From: Solenopsis invicta
Lineage: Eukaryota > Arthropoda > Insecta > Hymenoptera > Formicidae
NCBI RefSeq assembly: GCF_016802725.1
Contig: NC_052668.1
Coordinates: forward strand, 12,717,001 to 12,781,000
Direction of reading: 5' to 3'
Length of the DNA: 64,000 nt
Part shown: piece after piece, positions 38,558 through 50,240 of the stretch
How positions within the stretch are numbered: position 1 is the stretch's first letter
How the letters are laid out: every line of letters starts with the position of its first letter
Notes under the pieces: generated by a model
Told to the model about the DNA's origin: nothing
Databases searched by the model: none
The model's input: the letters and a program-made list of their open reading frames with translations, nothing else
Position numbers and translations under genes: made by a program

Positions 38558-41500
38558 TTAGTACGTTGAACTGACCCTCTTCATATTAAACGACCAGTTT
38601 TCGAGAAACCACTCATTGAGATCTTCACTATTCCTAGCGAGCCATTTGATATTCTTCGAGACTGTCTCGAGAGCTTTGGCTCGACTGTCCGCACCGGCAC
38701 CGGCTTCAGGGTATTTCGCGAAGAAAGCTTTTATCTCGTCCAGTTTAGTTTGTGTGGCAAAGGAACTTGTAATAGACGGTATAAGTTGACCGAGATACAT
38801 ATCATTCAATGTGTATCTGTTCACGAGGAATTCCCAGTTCTCGCGTACCCAGTTCCATACCAGCGATGTACCAGCGGGATTTTTGGAAATTATGGTCAAG
38901 CATTTCAAGAAATCTTGAGCGCGGACATAATCCTGATTAGTTGCTCTAGTGATGTATCTAAAAAGAAAAAGAAAAATTAATATTTGATTTTAAATACAAA
39001 GTGTACTTAAAAAATTGCTGATAATTGGTTAAATACTAACTCCTTTAGAATTTCAGTCGATTGTATGCCCGCCAATCCTGTCATTAATTTATTTTTCTCA
39101 CTGGGATCGACTTCGTTTTTAAATAGTTCAAACATAACATTCCAATCGTTCTCATCCGAATAATAACGCATACCTAATGAAAGATTCAAGTGCTATAAAC
39201 ATTTCTTGACACGACGATATGAGAAATTGACGATTATGTTAAAAAAAAGGTTTCACCAACCGTAGTAATAAATCAATTCACGAATATCGGGATGTTGAGG
39301 TTTGTCTTGCAGTAGCCACTCCTTGAAGTGTTCTCCTGCTTTTTTCAAGCATGCAGATGAACCCATTGCACAGGCTAATTCGATTACCGTCGGTCGCAAT
39401 CTCTTCTCCATGTGCGTTACTGGCACATCGTCAATATCATCGGCGGTCCAAGTTGTATCCTCGTAGATGGGGTCTACCAATTTTGCGGCGTAAGACTAGA
39501 AACGTATTATGTACATATAAAAATAACATTCACATTGGAAAGTAATTTATATAATGCGTTGATACGTATGACATTGATACCTTGAACGTGTTAGCAAGAT
39601 GTGGAATATTCGAGGATTTTAACAGATTGTACATCGTCATGAAATTCGATTTCACAACTGCCCACGGAAGAGCGTGATACTCCTCGCTGAGGTACATACT
39701 TATATCCATCACGATATCATATTCGATCTGACCGGCATCAGCTAAGCTAAACAGATCGTCCAAAAGATTTGCTCGATCTGTTGACGGTATTCTCTATAAT
39801 AAATATTAGAAGAAAAGTACAATAAGTAAATCCTCAAAAGGATTATTAATTTAAAAGCGACTATAACAAAGTAACATATTGATTTGTAAAAATATCATTT
39901 TTTAATTATAATAAATAATGTGTTAAACGAAAAAGTTGGGACATTACCGTATGGTGAGACTGAAGTAGATCCTCGAACGTTGTCCATTCGTTGTTATAAT
40001 TAACTCGATAGAAACCAACTTGACCCGCATTTAATTTAATCCACTTAGTATATTCGTCGGCGTCAATAACCACTGTAAGATATAGAAATTTGAAGTAAAA
40101 AACGAGAAATTTAAGTAGAGAAATAATTTGTGGAGATTGTAAATTAAATCCAAACTCGAACCTTCGTTCACATCTTTGTCGAACCATATGAGAGTAGGTA
40201 CTTCGTTTTTGTTAGTGATATAAGAAATGGGTATGGTCCATCGATATCTGCAACATATAACATAATTGTGAAATGTAAATATAATGAAATATAAATGTAA
40301 TAGATGAAATAACTTACCCATATTCTGATTGCGAGGGATCGGATTTGGCATCTTGATCGTCCAGAAATCGTTCCTGAGTTAATATAAATTTGTTTCCTGA
40401 TTTTTTCACATTAACAACGGGATAACCTCCTTGTCGCGTCCAAGTATCCATTATATCTTTTACTTTTAATTTGCCTCCGGTCGCATCTTGCAAAGCATTA
40501 AAGAGATCCGCAGTCTCTGCATTGTTATAGGCATGTTTATGCAAATAGGCACTAATTCCTCCGAAAAAGACATCAGATCCAAAGAAGTTCTCCATCATAC
40601 GGATTATTGATGCTCCCTAAAGTAATCAATTCGAGTAAATAAATGAAATAGTGTAAAATTAATAGAAATACCATTATTAAATAATATAATGTTTTAATAG
40701 AATACTTTTTTATAAGATATTCCATCAAAGAAAGATGAAATATCGTCTGCATTTTGGACTTCATGAACTATAGGATGAGAGCTCAGCTTTGAATCAGAAG
40801 CAAACACATTTTGGATTATTTCAACAGGGAATTCCTCCATCTGAAAATAATATTTATATATTACAGATATCTCTTTTCTTATTTTAAATATTATATTCAT
40901 ACATTGTTAGAAAATTTGTGTACTTTTGTGAAAAAATCTGGTTAAAGTTTTTGTGTTAGGTAACGAACATATTCATGTGTAAATTTAACACATGTCTGCT
41001 ATGTTAACTGAATTTAACAGATGTAATATGTAGAACTGTGAAAATGGTTTTAAAAATATGTTAAATAATTTGTATAATTTTACATTTTGTATCTGTTAAA
41101 ATTTACAGAAGAAAAGTGTTGATATTACACTGTAACAGAAATGGAGATAATTGTGCCGTACCTTTTTACTATTCTTCTGTTAATTTTATTATAAAAATTA
41201 TGTTATTTGTACACATAAAATAACTTTTAATTACGATTAAGATTACATTTCTTTTTTGTTGAAATATCAACACAGTAATAATGTTATTATTTAACACATC
41301 CAGATTATGTTAAATTAACACAAAATTTTGACCGTTTGGGACATGTGATTTATGTTAAATTTAACACAATTTTTCCAACCATGTATCAATGTTTGTTTAT
41401 ATCATTATTAAGGAACTCACATATCCCTGTTTTGGTAGAATAGCATCGGAACATTTAGATGCCATGAACGTAGCGAAACCTTCCTTGAGCCATAAATCAC

Positions 41501-43561
41501 TCCACCATTTCATGGTAACTATAAGAGTTGTAATATGTTTCAGATTGTTATTAATGATCGATTGATTGATATGAAATATTTACCGAGATTTCCAAACCAC
41601 ATGTGTGCCAGTTCATGACAGATTACGTTAACGACTTCGCGCTTATCATAAAGGGAGTTAGTATTTTCATCAAAAAGAATTCTTGTTTCTCTGTAAGTCA
41701 CTAAACCCCAATTTTCCATAGCGCCGGCCTTAAAATCGGGAATACCAATCATATCTGCAAAATATATGTGAAGTTACGTGTATATTTCTTTTAAATTCTA
41801 TGTATGTCCAATTTTATTTCAACTAATTATAGATCTTATTTCATAAATTATTATTGCATATTTACCGAGTTTTGGTAATGGATAATCTATTTTGAATAAA
41901 TTAATGAAAAATTCGATAGCTTTCACGCCAATATCCACTGCAAAGTCTCTTTTGGCTTGTGACTGAAGTTTAGTGGTATAGACACTGATCGGAAATTCTT
42001 GACCATTTAAGCCCTTTGCCATTTTAGTTGTGCTAACAAAGTCATGGACAATAAAAGAAGTCAGGTATGTAGACATGGGTACAGTTTTTGCAAAGGTCAC
42101 TGTTTGTAGACCTTGTTCCGGTTCATTTGGTTGCTTATCCTGAAACAAAAAAAATAACTCGTTGATAAACTGTTTAATGATATTTTCTTAAAAAGACGTG
42201 TTCTTCCGAATTTGATTGCAATAATTGAATAATTATTTGCCTACCTCTACATTCATATTGGATAAGGCATTGTAGCAGCCATCCATAGGATGAACCACTT
42301 TTATCGAAAATTCTGCCTTAAAACTGGGTTCGTCGAAACAAGGGAAAGCTTGTCTAGCATTAGTGGCCTCAAACTGGGTAGTCGCAATGTACCTGTTGAT
42401 TGAAACATATACGTTATAAAATTATAATCTATTTTGCCATATTATCGAATCTAATTAAAATTAAATTTATCGCCAAGGTTGTACATTACTTTTTAGTAAA
42501 GTGGAAATTTTATATTACCTGGTTTCGTCAATTCTTCCAGTCTTATAGTGATATTTGCTGCTATAGAATCCAACTATTTTGTCCTTGAGATTTCCACTAA
42601 ATTCTAGATACAAATTATACAATCCGGGATTAATCTCGTTTTCAGTTGATATCACAAAGATTTCATACTTTGTAGGCTTGCTGACAGAAGAGACATTAAT
42701 TTCATAATCTTCTTCTAGGCCAAATGTTTTTAATTCCACAGATGTGATGTTGAGGTCTTTCTGATGAAGAGCTATAGTTCTTCTGTTGTCGTGGACATCA
42801 ATTAGGATATTCACCGTTCCAGTAAATGTACCTTCTTTAAGTTTTGGGTACAAGTAAAGATCATAATGGATAGGAACGACTTCTTTTGGCAATCTGAAGC
42901 TCTTATCGGGATCAAACGATGTTGTAAATGCCTCTGGTGTATTCCAATCTGCAAACAGAATTAATAATACACTGAAAAAATGCTGTAACGTGAATTAAAA
43001 CCTAATTTGATTCTATTAAACAATCGTATCACGGGCTGTCACTAATACATATGATTGGTTCAATTAAATTTTATTAGTTATTATTTGTTATTATTTTTAC
43101 TTTTTATTATTTTGTTTCATTAATACTGTTATTGAATTAACAAAATATTTCCAATTACACTGATTGATTTAACAACATTTTTTTCTTTGTGCGTCTGTAA
43201 TAATTTTCTTAAAATCTTTATAAATAATTATTGTATATTTCGCAAACAAATTTACATTTGAGTATAGAAATTATTACACTATTCTATATAACTGCCAGAT
43301 AATACTAATAACAGCCAGATTTTCTGTACTCTTACCAAATGATCGCTTGTAGTTTGCTGCCTCGACTTTATGATCCAGCATTACGACCATTGTTGCTAGG
43401 CAGGTGCAAATTAAACTCAAAACAAAGCAGGTTCCGCAGGTCAAGCAGAGAAGTGCAGAAATGATGTTGCTACGACGAAGTGGCTGCGACATCGTTGTTG
43501 ATGTCCCATTGAGGCGAGGCACACCGCCTTTCGAATTGCTTTCGATTTTGGTTTTGCCCAT
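38558..43561 (-). CDS. Aminopeptidase N-like M1 zinc metallopeptidase, copy B
   Basis: Paralogue of copy A with identical gene structure. Coding exons are 43336-43561, 42519-42948, 42245-42392, 41866-42139, 41584-41754, 41421-41518, 40706-40840, 40318-40616, 40162-40247, 39948-40072, 39581-39793, 39261-39495, 39041-39173 and 38558-38957. They sum to 2973 nt (990 aa plus stop), with all phases conserved. Start ATG is 43559-43561. Residues 33-62 are the signal-anchor with the LTCGTCF word shared with copy A. GAMEN is at 370-374, HELAH at 406-410, Glu429 is the third zinc ligand, and the catalytic Tyr is about 492. In exon 5, 48 of 57 residues equal copy A. The catalytic apparatus is unchanged, so it should be an active type II ectopeptidase. 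Exon 12 is two codons shorter and the C-terminus three codons longer than in copy A. Intron 6 carries a MITE. Confidence 0.93.
40899..41386. mobile_element. MITE inside APN-B intron 6
   Basis: The ends ATACATTGTTAGAAAATTTG (left) and, inverted, ATACATGGTTGGAAAAATTG (right) are terminal inverted repeats. The interior is rich in GTTAAATTTAACAC-type palindromic words. The same intron in APN-A is only 82 bp (29327-29409), against 580 bp here, which dates the insertion after the duplication. No open frame. Confidence 0.75.
42970..43191. mobile_element. Possible MITE in APN-B intron 1
   Basis: CACTGAAAAAATGCTG at the left resembles the inverted right end (CACAAAGAAAAAAATGTTG on the minus strand) and the CACTGAAAGAA ends of other elements in the window. 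A TA precedes the left end, but none clearly follows the right end, so it is tentative. Confidence 0.3.
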
Positions 43562-43671
43562 TTTTAGAGAGCACAAAACGAGGGCTACTGTGCAATTTTA
43601 TTTAAAATATTCTTTGTCTGTTCTCAAATACCTTACGCGAGATGTAAAGCAAATGAACAACCTTTGAACAC
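43562..43671 (-). other. APN-B 5'UTR portion of exon 1
   Basis: A splice acceptor (TTCTTACAG followed by GTGTTCAAAGG on the minus strand) at 43671 mirrors the one in copy A. The 110-nt UTR between acceptor and ATG is conserved between the copies. Confidence 0.7.
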
Positions 43672-44598
43672 CTGTAAGAAAAAGTGGAATCGTAAAATCA
43701 ATGAGGCACTCATCAAGAACTATTCGAAATATAAAAGTAAACGTGGAGCCGTCAGATGTTTTAAAAATAGGCCTCGAAAATTTGATAAAGATATGCATAA
43801 TTTCGTCCTTTTAAGTCATGTAGTTTTTATCAAATATTTGTAATTTATAATTGTAAAAGTAATATAATTATCCGATTAAATTAGCGAATTAGATCATATA
43901 TATTATTCCAATATGCATAATTGATAAACGTGTATAATTATTCAAAATAAATCCAGTTTTCGATGACTTCAGACATCACCTATGCGCGCTTAACGCTTTC
44001 CCTAATATACTGGGTATTTCCTGTTCGAATCAAACATCACTTTTACTTAACTTATGGTTACTTCGGTTATTAAATTACATATAACATTTTATCATTTTCT
44101 AAAGTAAAGAAAAAAATGTCTTCCAACATTTGCTCTAATAAGATAAAAGTATGTTCGTAAATTTTTAGAGAATTTTTTCAATTATTTTAAATAGATGAAA
44201 AAATTAACAGATTCGAGATATCCAGGATGATAAGAATGATGCATCGTTTTGAGCACGGTACGTGTTAATGTAAATGTAAGCAATAAATGATAATACATTG
44301 CAAATTTTCCCGGCGAAGTGAATTATTACAATGTAGTTCACTGTAATCCATTGCACTGTTTACAAGATAAATTAACCCCTTGAACACAGGGTAGCAAATC
44401 AAATTTTGAAATTAACAAATCTACAACAGTATAAATAAAATTACGAAGTATAATACCCCTTGCTCGTTTTTCTAAGATTCGTGACTTTCGTTCTCTGATT
44501 ACTTCATCGGCACGTCACCCACATATCGAGTAACAAGCCGATCACTGACACAAAAGTGCGAATATGCCATCCCTCGTAGTATTTTTATAACCGATGTT

Positions 44599-44626
44599 CT
44601 TATCTCTGCGTGTCTGGGAAATTTCC
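44599..44626. promoter_or_regulatory. GATAAG + kappaB-like pair, copy B
   Basis: GATAAG (minus strand) and GGAAATTTCC lie 12 bp apart, as in copy A (35445-35472). The flanking words CTGGGAAATTTCCGTGC are identical between copies, while nearby DNA has diverged. Confidence 0.4.
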
Positions 44627-44991
44627 GTGCGACAGAAAATTTTCCAATCTACCCAATTGACGATAATTCAACTAATTGCTGTTTACACCTGTATCAACTC
44701 CTTCTTTTTTGTCTTTTGAATTTGCGTCACGTTCAGTGAGATCAAAATAAATACAATTTAATTCATTAATATTGCAGAATTTTTAATTAAATGATAACAT
44801 TTTATGGGAAATTAAAAATATCTTTTTTTTTTGGGAGAGGCGTGAGAAAGGGGGAGAAGAAAGGGGAAGAGAAAAAGAGAATACATAATACGTTATAAGA
44901 TGGTTTCCACCAAAGTATACAGGCGATACCGTGTAATACAGTGTATGAGTCAGTATTTGTCAACTATATGACACAAGCCAGCACAAGCATA

Positions 44992-45207
44992 CACTGAAAG
45001 AATAATTTTTCTAAAAATTTAACTGGATACAAAACTGAAAATAATTTTGTCGCGCCATGAAAACAATTGTATAGGACAGTCAAATTACTTGCTGGAATAT
45101 CAAAACATTTTGCAACTTAATCATCATGAACGTTCGACAAAACTATTTTCAGATTTTCTGTGTCTAGCTAAAGTTTTAGATACTTTAGCAAAACTATTCT
45201 TTTTATT
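44992..45207. mobile_element. MITE, CACTGAAAGAATAA family
   Basis: It begins CACTGAAAGAATAATTTTTC after a TA and ends with an inverted ...GCAAAACTATTCTTTTT. Interior words such as ACAATTGTATA and GTCAAATTACTTGCTG recur in diverged form in the element at 49436-49617, so both belong to one family. The open frame across it is not a gene. Confidence 0.5.
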
Positions 45208-45932
45208 ATTATACACAATTAAAATGCTATGTTTAATTGTGCCATCGCGTTTTGTGCCACTCCAATATAAATTTGAAAATTATATCCATATGGTATTATT
45301 TTCATTATGACATGTTATTATTCATACTTTTATGTATTACTTGGGTATATGGATATTACATTTTTAACGATGAAATGTAATGTAAAAGTGAAATAAAAAG
45401 AAGCTAAGCAGAATTTCAAATCGATATTGAAACAGTGTGTCACGCAATGTATGACGCAGTGTGTTCATAATCACCTATCGTATTGTATGCATACGCAGTT
45501 ATGTAGATCTTTACATCTTTACCTTTCTGCCAATTATCATTCATTATGTATTTGGAGAATTATTCTGTAATTATTTGTAATTACAAAATTTTGTGAAAAG
45601 TTTGAAAGGTTCCTTTATGCTCTTTCTAAAAATTGTTATCAAAAACTTTATTATTTAAATTAATTAAAATAATTTTGTATAAAAATAATTCATAAATAAA
45701 AAAATACAATTTCATCGATCATTAATGTTTTCTAGAAGATAATCATTTATTCTTTACAATAATGTGATACGGTCTATATATTTTTTGTGCGGCAGCTCTT
45801 CTAAACTTTAATAATTTTAGTGTTACTACATTTTTGTTGTAGAAATAAAAATTTAGGATAATATTTAGAATCTTATCTCTTCATTTTTTTACATTACAAA
45901 TGTCATTATTTTTTTCACATATTTTTTTTTAC

Positions 45933-46240
45933 CTACTTTACATATATTCCATGAGCTTTTTCTCAGCACAATAAAGTGAAGTAATAGTAACACTATGCAA
46001 GATACAAAAAACACTAGAGGAAATTCCTAATCACAAAAAAGACTTTTGAATTAAAAAAATTGTGAAACCGTCACTTGGAGATCAATCATTAAGTTTCACG
46101 TCTCCTTCTTGCTCGATCATTCGAAAGAAACTGCGCGTCTAACTGTCGTTAACGGTATGCAAGAGCCGATTCTCTAACGAAAATCGTTCTTAATTGGATA
46201 TGACACAATGTCGGCGACACGGCCGACTTGCATTCAAATT
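45933..46240 (-). promoter_or_regulatory. Candidate APN-B first (non-coding) exon and promoter
   Basis: Counterpart of the copy-A block. A donor (GTAG followed by GTAAAA on the minus strand) lies at 45933, and 46124-46240 is nearly identical to 36674-36795, including the dyad GTCGGCGACACGGCCGAC at 46210-46227. The role as promoter and first exon is inferred from conservation and the matched donor position. Confidence 0.5.
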
Positions 46241-46926
46241 CGCGAACAAAATTGGCTTGAATTAACCGTCGCATACGCACGCGTTCATTAACATCCGCCG
46301 AAATTGATGTAATTAACGATCCCGGCTACGAGGCGAGGCTAATAAGTGGAGCGCACCCACACTTTATTTTCGAAAGTACAATTAGGGACACTTGATTCAT
46401 TTATATTGTTGCATTATAGAACTAAACACGTATTTTACAGTATTATAAATTAAAACAATATTGTTTATAGCATAACTTTACATAACTCTGCCTATAATAC
46501 TTTTTATAGTAATATTTATAATTCTATAAGACGGATTGCAACAAGAATATTATCATTGCACGCATTATATTAAAGAAAGAATGTATAATAATATACAATA
46601 ATAATTATTACAATCAATAGTATATTATAAATAAAATTATTAGAAAATTAATTATTACTTTATCTTACAATTAGTTAAAAACATAAAACACTTTTTAAAT
46701 ATGTCAATTTTGAAATTTATATAAATTGTAAAATTCACACAAAACATCATGATTATGACACTTAAATAAACATATATATTTCAATATTATGAGAAAGTAA
46801 AAAATATTATTTGTTTTCAAATTTAAACTTTTTAATATATAATAAATTTCAATAGCTGCAAAAAAATTGCCGATGTATTTCATACAGTAATAAATGTCAT
46901 AACAGTAAAACTATAAATGCGATATA

Positions 46927-47838
46927 CCCTATGATCAGAAAGTACCGGGAATTTTTTATTTAAAAGTACCGCGCATGCGGGAACCAGTTTATTTTTTTTT
47001 CTTATGTTGGTACGACCTTAAGACGCACATCTGTCAGGTTTTAGTGCCATCCGATCATTAGTGTCTGCCTGGCGTTTGTTTACATCTGTCAACTTTTTTC
47101 ATTTTGCCGCATTTTACCATGAATAATTTTGTTGAACAAAGAGTTTGTTTGAAATTTTGTGTTGCGAACGAAATTTCGTGTGCCGATGCACAGAAAATGT
47201 TGCAAAAAGCATTTTGCGAATCTGCTCTATCAAAAACAAGAGCATACGAGTGGTATAAAGACTTTAAAAGTGGTCGTACAGTGGTGCAAGATTTCCCTCG
47301 TTCCGGACGTCCATCGACGTCGAACACCGATGAAAACGTGAAGAAAGTGAAAGAAATGGTGCTTGAAAATCGTCATACCAGCTTAAGAGAGATGTCTAGT
47401 GAACTTGGCATTGCATATGGAACGGCACAGCATATTGTGGTTGATGTTTTGGGTATGGATTCTTGGATTTTGCATGATGATAACGCACCATCGCACCGAG
47501 CCCGAATTGTACTGAATTATTTGAACATCAAGTAAATACCATCAAGCAAGCACCGTATTCACCTGATATGGCCCTACTTTTTTCTGTTCCCCAAGTTGAA
47601 GTTGCCACTTCGTGAAAAGAGATTTCAGTCGATCGAGGAGATCAAAGAGAATGCGACGAGGGAACTAAAGGCCATCCCTTCGTCGGCCTACCAGGGATGC
47701 ATGCAGGACTGGGTCAAGCGTTGGCACATGTGTGTTGCTTCAGATGGATCATATTTTGAAGGAGATAAAATAAATTTGCCTGAAATTTAACTCTATTTTG
47801 TTTTATTTAAAAATTCCCGGTACTTTCTGATCATAGGG
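46927..47838 (+). mobile_element. Internally deleted mariner element
   Basis: Near-perfect terminal inverted repeats begin CCCTATGATCAGAAAGTACC at the left and end GGTACTTTCTGATCATAGGG at the right, flanked by TA at 46925-46926 and 47839-47840. At 912 bp it is shorter than a full mariner (about 1.3 kb) because a central part of the transposase is missing. The well-kept ends suggest recent mobilisation in trans. Confidence 0.9.
47119..47790 (+). pseudogene. Mariner transposase, internally deleted and frameshifted
   Basis: An open frame of 138 codons from ATG 47119 encodes the N-terminal DNA-binding part (EWYKDFKSGR at residues 44-53, RSGRPSTS at 61-68, LGIAYGTAQHI helix-turn-helix region). 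At about residue 113 it jumps to the second catalytic segment (LHDDNAPSH, residues 118-126), so the first catalytic Asp and about 100 residues between are gone. The frame stops at 47535. The third Asp word (YSPDMA) and the C-terminus (RFQSIEEIKEN ... YFEGDKINL, 47596-47790) continue in other frames. It cannot be a working transposase. The DNA-binding half could still be made. Confidence 0.9.
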
Positions 47839-47971
47839 TATGATTACTATTATGTCTGATAAAATTTTATATATATATATTTTCTTTTTTTATTTTTATT
47901 TTCTCTTCACTTACACTTACAAGATTCGAAATTTTGTAATTCTGCAACGTTATTATTTTACAGCTCTCGCG

Positions 47972-48136
47972 ATGGATCCCTGTGGGATTGCGAAAAATAT
48001 AGATGACTGGTTACGTGCATCCGGCGAAGCTTGTTGCAAGGATCATAAAACAGTCACGTCCGACTTTCGGCAAACTGTTGAATGTCTTGCCGGAGCTTAT
48101 GCATACGTGAGAATGTACTCATATCGCGAATTGTAA
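47972..48136 (+). CDS. Unrecognised candidate first coding exon / small protein
   Basis: I do not recognise this sequence. A pyrimidine-rich tract ending TTATTTTACAG precedes ATG 47972, and a GTGAGA donor follows codon 45 at 48107. The 45 codons between are balanced in composition and look protein-like (CGIAKNIDDWLRASGEACC, then DFRQTVECLAGAYAY), with four cysteines. Read on, the frame stops after 54 residues. It may be the first coding exon of a plus-strand gene, or a remnant carried beside the mariner element 130 bp upstream. No downstream exon was found. Confidence 0.35.
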   Translation: MDPCGIAKNIDDWLRASGEACCKDHKTVTSDFRQTVECLAGAYAYVRMYSYREL

Positions 48137-48139
48137 ACA

Positions 48140-49435
48140 TGTAACGCACGATCGAGCGATCTCAACTACGCAGCATGGACAGAACGAAAATCTAGAAACA
48201 ACAGAAATTTCACAATGAAGAGTTACGTAAACTTGTACGGATGTCGTAAAGGTGCGACCTGTTCTAGGAATCTGCGTGATTAAGCAAAGCAATTATTAGC
48301 AGTTTACGGAGGACACACAATCCGTACGATCTATGACACGAGGGATAAATTGCAATTTCGTCACTTTGTTACCTCGTGTTTGTGTCGTGCTTGCTGTGAA
48401 GTGAAACCCGCGCGGGATGGGACACTGACTCTCGAGTAATAGGTAATTAAATCGTCGTGGTAAGCGTTTAGTTAATGAGTCTAGGATTGTTATGTAACGG
48501 TTATCTCTATGGCGTCCACGTATATAAGTGTGTAGTATACACGTACGAAACAGTTCAATTGCAATCCTTGCATCAATCTATGATGTACTGTGAGATAATG
48601 ACAGCTACAACTGGCATGAAAATAGCATTGATTTGGGATCTGTATCGATAACAATAATTTATTTATATAAATACAGTGTAAATATATACATATATATTTT
48701 TTGTACATACATATATATTTGTTTATATTGATATATTGTCTTAGCAAAATCTACGTTCGTGCGTATACGTAACTACGATGAAACATCATTCGTTTCAAAC
48801 TGTTGTTTCATTATTAACCATATTATTTCCCCTACAAACTATAATTATCTTAAAACTTACGATTACTCCCTGTGTCCAAAAAAAAGAATAGCGATCTGCA
48901 AAGTATCTGTTGTGTTACGATTTTAAGATTTATACTTAAAATAGAAAAATCGTGGCCTCTCGCAGGGATTTCGCGCTTCAATCAAATATAAACTACGAAT
49001 TTGTCGAACGGTCGTTTCAATTGTAGCAAAGGACTCTAAATCATCACAGTAGATATAAATAGATTTACATAAATAAGTACTAGAAAAGTACACGAATCAG
49101 TACACAATTTAGTACAGTCGGGAAAGTATTTATAAATTCTGAAGTCTTATTAAAAATATAATAAAGTAAAGAGCAAAAATAATGCAGGAAGATTAATGTA
49201 CAACAGAGCAAGTTTTTAAAAATTTATATCCAAATTTCAAATTTGTATTGGAGTTATAAAATGCAATTTCTTTAATATTTTTTTAATATATCGAAAATAA
49301 ACAGAATATAAAGCACCTTTAAAATAATTGAAAAGAGCGAATTTATTTTATGTCAAACGATAATTGAATTTTACTTCTCAAGGTGGTCCATTATTGGAAT
49401 TTTAAATTAAACTGATAAACAATAAATTTCTTTAT
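48140..49435. other. Non-coding DNA, nothing recognised
   Basis: The part to about 48500 is less AT-rich, with several short open frames but no family signature. The rest is AT-rich. Confidence 0.35.
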
Positions 49436-49617
49436 ACACCTAATAATTTTGTTACACTAAAATAATTGTATAAAACACTCAAATTGATTGCTAAAATGTT
49501 AACATTTTTTTAAACATTTTTGGCTGTCCTTCAAATTCATTTTGATCGTCCAACAAAATTATTTTTAGAGTTAGCCAAATTTTTAGGTAATATTTCAGCA
49601 AAATTATTCTTTTCGTG
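49436..49617. mobile_element. MITE, diverged copy of the 44992 family
   Basis: It ends AAAATTATTCTTTTCGTG followed by TA, and starts CACCTAATAATTTTGTTACAC after TA. Interior words AATTGTATAAAACACTCAAA and GATTGCTAAAA match the element at 44992-45207 in diverged form. Confidence 0.45.
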
Positions 49618-49673
49618 TATGTTTCATTAGTTTTGCCCATCTTTGTTAAATTAAATTAATTAATTTATTTACT

Positions 49674-49746
49674 TGTATGCAGGATGTTAAGTAACAGAGA
49701 AAATGTAGTTCATTTATCGAAATTAATTACTGAACATCTTGCATAC
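49674..49746. repeat. 73-nt inverted repeat
   Basis: TATGCAGGATGTTAAGTAA pairs with TTACTGAACATCTTGCATA at the other end, with two mismatches. It is a short snap-back, probably a relic of a foldback element. Confidence 0.55.
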
Positions 49747-49799
49747 ATTATTGTAAAATTTACGATGTGTGAGAAATAAAAGAAAGGGAGAGATTTGAA

Positions 49800-50240
49800 A
49801 AGATTCGCGTAGCTGCACGATTGTTAAGAAAATTCGTTCGCTTGCAATCACTTGTACGATAGTGATTCTCGCGACACAAACATCGTTCGATCGTTCGACG
49901 TTCGTTGCAACGGATCGCTATAATAAAATGACGTAGATTTTAATTAACCGTCGCGCAATTAGTCTTACGCGTTCAAACAATGCCACTTTCGCAACAATCG
50001 CTTTGCGAAATCGCTGTCCGAGGCTGCGCGAATCGGACTCGAATCCAATACATGGCGATTATTTACGGAAGACAGACGGAATTCGGGTCCGTACGGCGCA
50101 ACAACGAATCGCTTGTTAATTACATTAGTAGCGGCTCGATTGCCATCGCGTCATTGCACCTATGCAGTTATGTCAGAGCCGAGCGCCAATCTCTGATTTC
50201 TAATCGCATCTCTATCCGCGTGTCTCTTCTCTAGTGCAGA
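49800..50240. other. Less AT-rich block, no recognised gene
   Basis: Contains TCG-rich words (CGTTCGATCGTTCGACGTTCG at 49884-49904) and an 84-codon plus-strand frame from ATG 49980 that matches no family I know. It could be a regulatory or non-coding exon region. Confidence 0.3.

Larger units (their letters stand above)
43672..45932. other. APN-B 5'UTR intron
   Basis: No coding signal. It contains the conserved regulatory block near 44450-44700 and a MITE at 44992-45207. A purine-rich run lies at about 44834-44884. Confidence 0.5.
37713..46310. repeat. Segmental duplication unit B (carries APN-B)
   Basis: Sister copy of unit A in the same orientation. It is interrupted by a solo LTR (37904-38336) and an intron-6 MITE (40899-41386) that unit A lacks, and it has shorter upstream introns. 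Borders are approximate, taken from where recognisable matching stops. Confidence 0.85.

Noticed and set aside
40694..40720. Suspected loss of the exon-7 splice donor and a frameshift in APN-B
   Set aside because: A recount gave six A residues before GTATTC, so the exon ends AAA in phase 0 at a GT donor and stays in frame with the next exon.
45047..45310. 87-codon plus-strand frame
   Set aside because: It lies mostly inside a MITE whose family also occurs at 49436-49617.
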